Shown here in pieces: positions 12,720 to 15,545 of a stretch of 15,545 bases of DNA. Each line of letters begins with the position of its first letter. The stretch's first letter is position 1. The translations under genes and the position numbers were made by a program. The notes beneath the pieces are model-generated. The model saw nothing but the letters and a program-made list of their open reading frames with translations. It did no database searches and was not told the DNA's origin. Origin of the DNA: CAKZRD01 sp964549155 (GTDB lineage Archaea; Nanobdellota; Nanobdellia; Pacearchaeales; GW2011-AR1); the NCBI GenBank assembly GCA_964549155.1, contig CAZJUG010000022.1:1-15545 (forward strand). Direction: 5' to 3'.

Positions 12720-12740
12720 CTTGGGATTCTCTTGAATTTC

Positions 12741-15191
12741 ATGGGAAAGAGTTTGATTTTTGTAGTTCTTGGAATAGTTTTTCTATTTTGTTCAGTAGGG
12801 ATTGTTTATAGCAATCCTTTGTCGGATTTTGATGATAATTATGTTTCTGTGATAAAGATAAACAATGCAGAACATTTAGATTTTCAAAGATATTTTATAA
12901 GTCTTATTTATGATTCTGTTCGAGAAAAGGATAACAAATGGTTCAGTGTTCCTAGGGAAGATTACATTCGAGTAAGATTCGAAGAAAATTTAAACTCTAA
13001 AAATGATATTACATTATATGCTAGGGGCTCTGGAATTGTGGAGGTTTATGAAAAAGATTCGGATAAATTACTCCTCAAGTTTGAAATTTCTGGGGAAGGA
13101 ACATATAAACAATTTTTAGGTAAACTAGATGGTCAACAAGATACTTTTGACTTGAGATTTATTGGTAATATTGATGTAGATTATATTGTGGATCCTGTCA
13201 CTAATGAGATCTTGAATTATAATGGGGTTCTCTATCATAGAAACTATTGGGATTCTGTTCCTAATTCATATGGAGTTTGTATAAGCAGTCCTGCTACAGT
13301 TTTAGGCAGTCCAACATGGGGATGTGATCCTGGATACTCCTGTTTTGTTACTGGTAGCTATCCAAATGCTTTTGGACATTGTGGCAAACAAGCTCCTGCA
13401 GATTATCCCTATAATATTGTGGGTTGGGCCGATGAAGATGTTTTTATGTGTATAGGAAATAGTCGCTATCGTAGGGGATATCATTATGTGGGTGGCAGTT
13501 GGGGGCGATATTACCGGTGGGCTCTTCATGGAACCTGTTTAGGTACAGATGATAATTATTGTGTTAATGGAAGGTCTGCATGTGGTTGTAAACCTGGTGC
13601 GACAAAAGTAGTTGCTTGTGGAAGTGGGACTTGTGCTGGAACTCGGACAGATACTTGTAATTCTGCTGGGAATTGGGTAGTTGGAGATTGTACTTATCCT
13701 CATACTGGAACTGTTTGTAGAGCTTCAGCAGGAACTTGTGATCAACCAGAATATTGTACTAGTTCTTCATCATCTTGCCCTGTGGATTCATTCAAATCAT
13801 CTTTAACAATTTGTTCAGGAGAGTATGCAATATGGAACTGTGATGGGAACTGTAAGAGAACAAAATCATATTCAAATTGTACTGGTTCTTCATCATCTTG
13901 CCCTTCTTCTACGATATATGTTGAATATGCTCCGGCAGGTACTCTTTGTAATCAACTTAAGGGAGGAACTTCTTGGATAACCTTTGGTTATTGTGGATAT
14001 TCTCCTTACAATCAGTGTAGCGGTCCAATAAAGGGCAGAGATGCATATAGATGTAATGGGGGCAATTCCTGTTCTTACAAAGTTGATGTTGTTTGGGATG
14101 GGGGAACTTGTTCTGGTTTAACACCTTATTGTTTTGAAGGAGGTTGTGTTGAATGTATTCAGAATAGTGATTGTCCTTCTGGAAAAGTTTGTCAAAACAA
14201 ACAATGTATCATTTCGACGGAGCCTTATTGGGCAACTCTTTCTGGAGATAAAATAAATCTATCTAATAGGGGGGACACTGTTTTAATGGTGGCCGGAGAT
14301 CTCGAATCTGGAGAAAGTGTAGAATATTTTGTTGAAAGGGAAGGAAGTATCCTTTTTGGTTTGATAAAGAATTGGGAAGATTTAACCAAGTTAGGTGGAA
14401 AGGGAGTCCAGCAATATACTTTTGATCAGGAAGGTAAATACAGATTCAAGGTAAAAATCAAAGAAGGGAATGAAACTTTTGAATCTTCATATCAGAATAT
14501 TAGTGTTTCTAGTGTTCCTTCTAATTCTCGTCCAGTGGCAGATATCAGTGCTCCCATAGACTTCTATGGGGGTTCGGTAAATTCTCCAATTTTGTTTAGT
14601 CAGATAAGTTTTGACGATGATGATTTGTTAAAGATTACTTGGAATTTTGGAGATAATAACAATACCATCTTTCAGAATTATTCTAAATCTCTAAATGCAA
14701 ATAGTGCAGATGTTTCTCATTTTTATTCAAAAGAAGGAAATTATGTTGTTACATTAATTGCTGAGGAAATGACTAGGGATCAAAGTGATGAGGATTCTAT
14801 ACAAGTTCAAATATTCAAACAAGGAATAAATATTATTCCAATAATAAGTTCTCCTGCAATGGATAGCATTCAAGGATATGTTGTTTGGTATAATGCTTCC
14901 CAAAGTTATGTTGTAAATTGTTCTGTTTGGATGGTCTCTCCAGATTTTTCAGTGGGGAGTTTGGGGTGTAAATATCTTCTCAAGCCTGGAGAAAAATCTC
15001 CAAGTAAGGGAATTGTTAGAATAAGGTGGAAAGAAATTGATTCTGAAGGTAATGTCTTAAATTGGATAGTTGGGAGTGAACAACAAGGAGTTGTTTGGGA
15101 TTCTACAAATTACACTGATGCTGTTGTTTTTCCAAAGATTTATAAAAAACCAGAGTTTAGAAGAATCAGATTAGAATTAACTTATAATTAA
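12741..15191 (+). CDS. Secreted cysteine-rich surface protein with disintegrin-like and PKD segments
   Basis: 816 residues from ATG 12741. The signal peptide is MGKSLIFVVLGIVFLFCSVGIVYS. Residues of about 30-155 form a beta-rich domain ending in DYIVDP, seen in many archaeal surface proteins. Residues 180-489 hold about 34 cysteines. Within them, 324-348 (GTVCRASAGTCDQPEYC followed by CP) follow the eukaryotic disintegrin pattern, CTSSSSSCP and CTGSSSSCP are repeated, and DCPSGKVCQNKQC near 477-489 is a small cysteine-knuckle motif. Residues of about 597-693 are a PKD domain (WNFGDNN, then HFYSKEGNYVVTLIA). The last 120 residues are uncharacterised, with no membrane anchor. Many disulfides imply export to an oxidising environment. 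The likely role is adhesion or cell contact; the ligand is unknown. It ends one base before the convergent TFS gene. Confidence 0.8.
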   Translation: MGKSLIFVVLGIVFLFCSVGIVYSNPLSDFDDNYVSVIKINNAEHLDFQRYFISLIYDSVREKDNKWFSVPREDYIRVRFEENLNSKNDITLYARGSGIVEVYEKDSDKLLLKFEISGEGTYKQFLGKLDGQQDTFDLRFIGNIDVDYIVDPVTNEILNYNGVLYHRNYWDSVPNSYGVCISSPATVLGSPTWGCDPGYSCFVTGSYPNAFGHCGKQAPADYPYNIVGWADEDVFMCIGNSRYRRGYHYVGGSWGRYYRWALHGTCLGTDDNYCVNGRSACGCKPGATKVVACGSGTCAGTRTDTCNSAGNWVVGDCTYPHTGTVCRASAGTCDQPEYCTSSSSSCPVDSFKSSLTICSGEYAIWNCDGNCKRTKSYSNCTGSSSSCPSSTIYVEYAPAGTLCNQLKGGTSWITFGYCGYSPYNQCSGPIKGRDAYRCNGGNSCSYKVDVVWDGGTCSGLTPYCFEGGCVECIQNSDCPSGKVCQNKQCIISTEPYWATLSGDKINLSNRGDTVLMVAGDLESGESVEYFVEREGSILFGLIKNWEDLTKLGGKGVQQYTFDQEGKYRFKVKIKEGNETFESSYQNISVSSVPSNSRPVADISAPIDFYGGSVNSPILFSQISFDDDDLLKITWNFGDNNNTIFQNYSKSLNANSADVSHFYSKEGNYVVTLIAEEMTRDQSDEDSIQVQIFKQGINIIPIISSPAMDSIQGYVVWYNASQSYVVNCSVWMVSPDFSVGSLGCKYLLKPGEKSPSKGIVRIRWKEIDSEGNVLNWIVGSEQQGVVWDSTNYTDAVVFPKIYKKPEFRRIRLELTYN

Positions 15192-15192
15192 A

Positions 15193-15501
15193 TTATTTAT
15201 ATTCTCTCCAAGTATGTTTGCATTTTGTACATCTAAAGAAACGAGTTTCAGATTCATCACTTCCTCTTGTTTGAGAAGTCCAAAAATGTGCTTCATCATG
15301 TCCGCAGCTTTTACATTTTGCAGCAACAGTAGGTAAAACATCTACATCTTTATCTTTGATAACTGAAACAAATTGTTTTTCGTCAATTTTTTCTTTGACT
15401 TTCAAGTTTACTTTTTCTTTTGTAGAATAACTGCATCTAGGGCAACCAAAATTTTTGGTCTTTTGCACTAACATTGCACCACATTTTGGACAAAATTTCA
15501 T
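15193..15501 (-). CDS. tfs: Archaeal transcription factor S (TFIIS/RPB9-like)
   Basis: 102 residues, full family length. The N-terminal zinc ribbon has cysteines 4, 7, 20 and 23 (CPKCG, CPRC); the C-terminal ribbon has cysteines 63, 66, 91 and 94. The hairpin between the last two pairs carries RGSDESETRFFRCTKC. Its D82-E83 acidic pair matches the catalytic DE that stimulates RNA polymerase to cleave backtracked RNA. Both ribbons and the acidic tip are intact, so it should be a functional cleavage factor and not an inhibitory TFS4-type paralogue. A TATA box is centred about 27 bp upstream. This gene is the clearest evidence that the window is archaeal. Confidence 0.95.
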   Translation of the reverse strand: MKFCPKCGAMLVQKTKNFGCPRCSYSTKEKVNLKVKEKIDEKQFVSVIKDKDVDVLPTVAAKCKSCGHDEAHFWTSQTRGSDESETRFFRCTKCKHTWREYK

Positions 15502-15523
15502 TTTATCCTTTAATAAGTATTCC

Positions 15524-15531
15524 TTTTAAAT
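15524..15531 (-). promoter_or_regulatory. TATA box of the TFS gene
   Basis: On the minus strand ATTTAAAA followed by GG is centred 27 bp from the ATG at 15501. Confidence 0.55.
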
Positions 15532-15545
15532 GTTTCTACTTATAG

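Noticed and set aside
13302..13529. 75-codon minus-strand frame inside the cysteine-rich protein gene
   Set aside because: Shadow frame with low-complexity S/T/I text and no promoter.

Overview
The window looks like an AT-rich archaeal chromosome segment, most likely from a DPANN lineage (Woesearchaeales/Pacearchaeales-like). The evidence is an archaeal transcription factor S gene, TATA boxes placed 25-27 bp upstream of start codons so that most first genes are leaderless, almost no Shine-Dalgarno sites outside operon-internal genes, large sequon-rich surface proteins, and AbiE and MNT/HEPN-type gene pairs. The lineage is inferred from style only; no marker gene fixes it. A 100-N gap at 12085-12184 shows that this is a scaffold.

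Layout. Bases 2-2404 hold the 3' part of a large beta-helix surface protein; its frame is open to the window edge. On the minus strand, 2448-3671 is a GNAT acetyltransferase plus DUF2268 zinc-protease pair. It diverges from an M29 aminopeptidase (3722-4684) across a symmetric TATATA element. Bases 4676-6016 (minus) hold the most interesting locus: a 69-residue peptide with two near-identical WRPPCSCGV cores, whose stop codon directly abuts the start of a radical SAM protein with a SPASM/twitch-like C-terminus. This is a candidate archaeal RiPP. Bases 6124-9183 form an operon of three secreted proteins: two share a C-terminal domain, and the third carries five exact 45-residue DxDGD repeats.

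Bases 9362-10806 (minus) encode an AbiEi/AbiEii toxin-antitoxin pair with a candidate operator. Upstream lies an HTH-nucleotidyltransferase gene whose partner, a HEPN-type gene, survives only as its first 15 or so codons, fused to a stray fragment resembling the DUF2268 C-terminus. A small two-helix membrane protein follows (11565-11750).

Bases 11751-12548 are non-coding and unusually structured: a GC-rich multi-hairpin RNA candidate, tRNA-Lys(CUU), a gap whose two flanks are the same 55 bases (probably an assembly overlap, not two tRNAs), tandem copies of the tRNA 3' end, and a run of perfect hairpins with 3-nt loops. The window ends with a 49-53 residue zinc-ribbon protein, a cysteine-rich surface protein with disintegrin-like and PKD segments, and transcription factor S.
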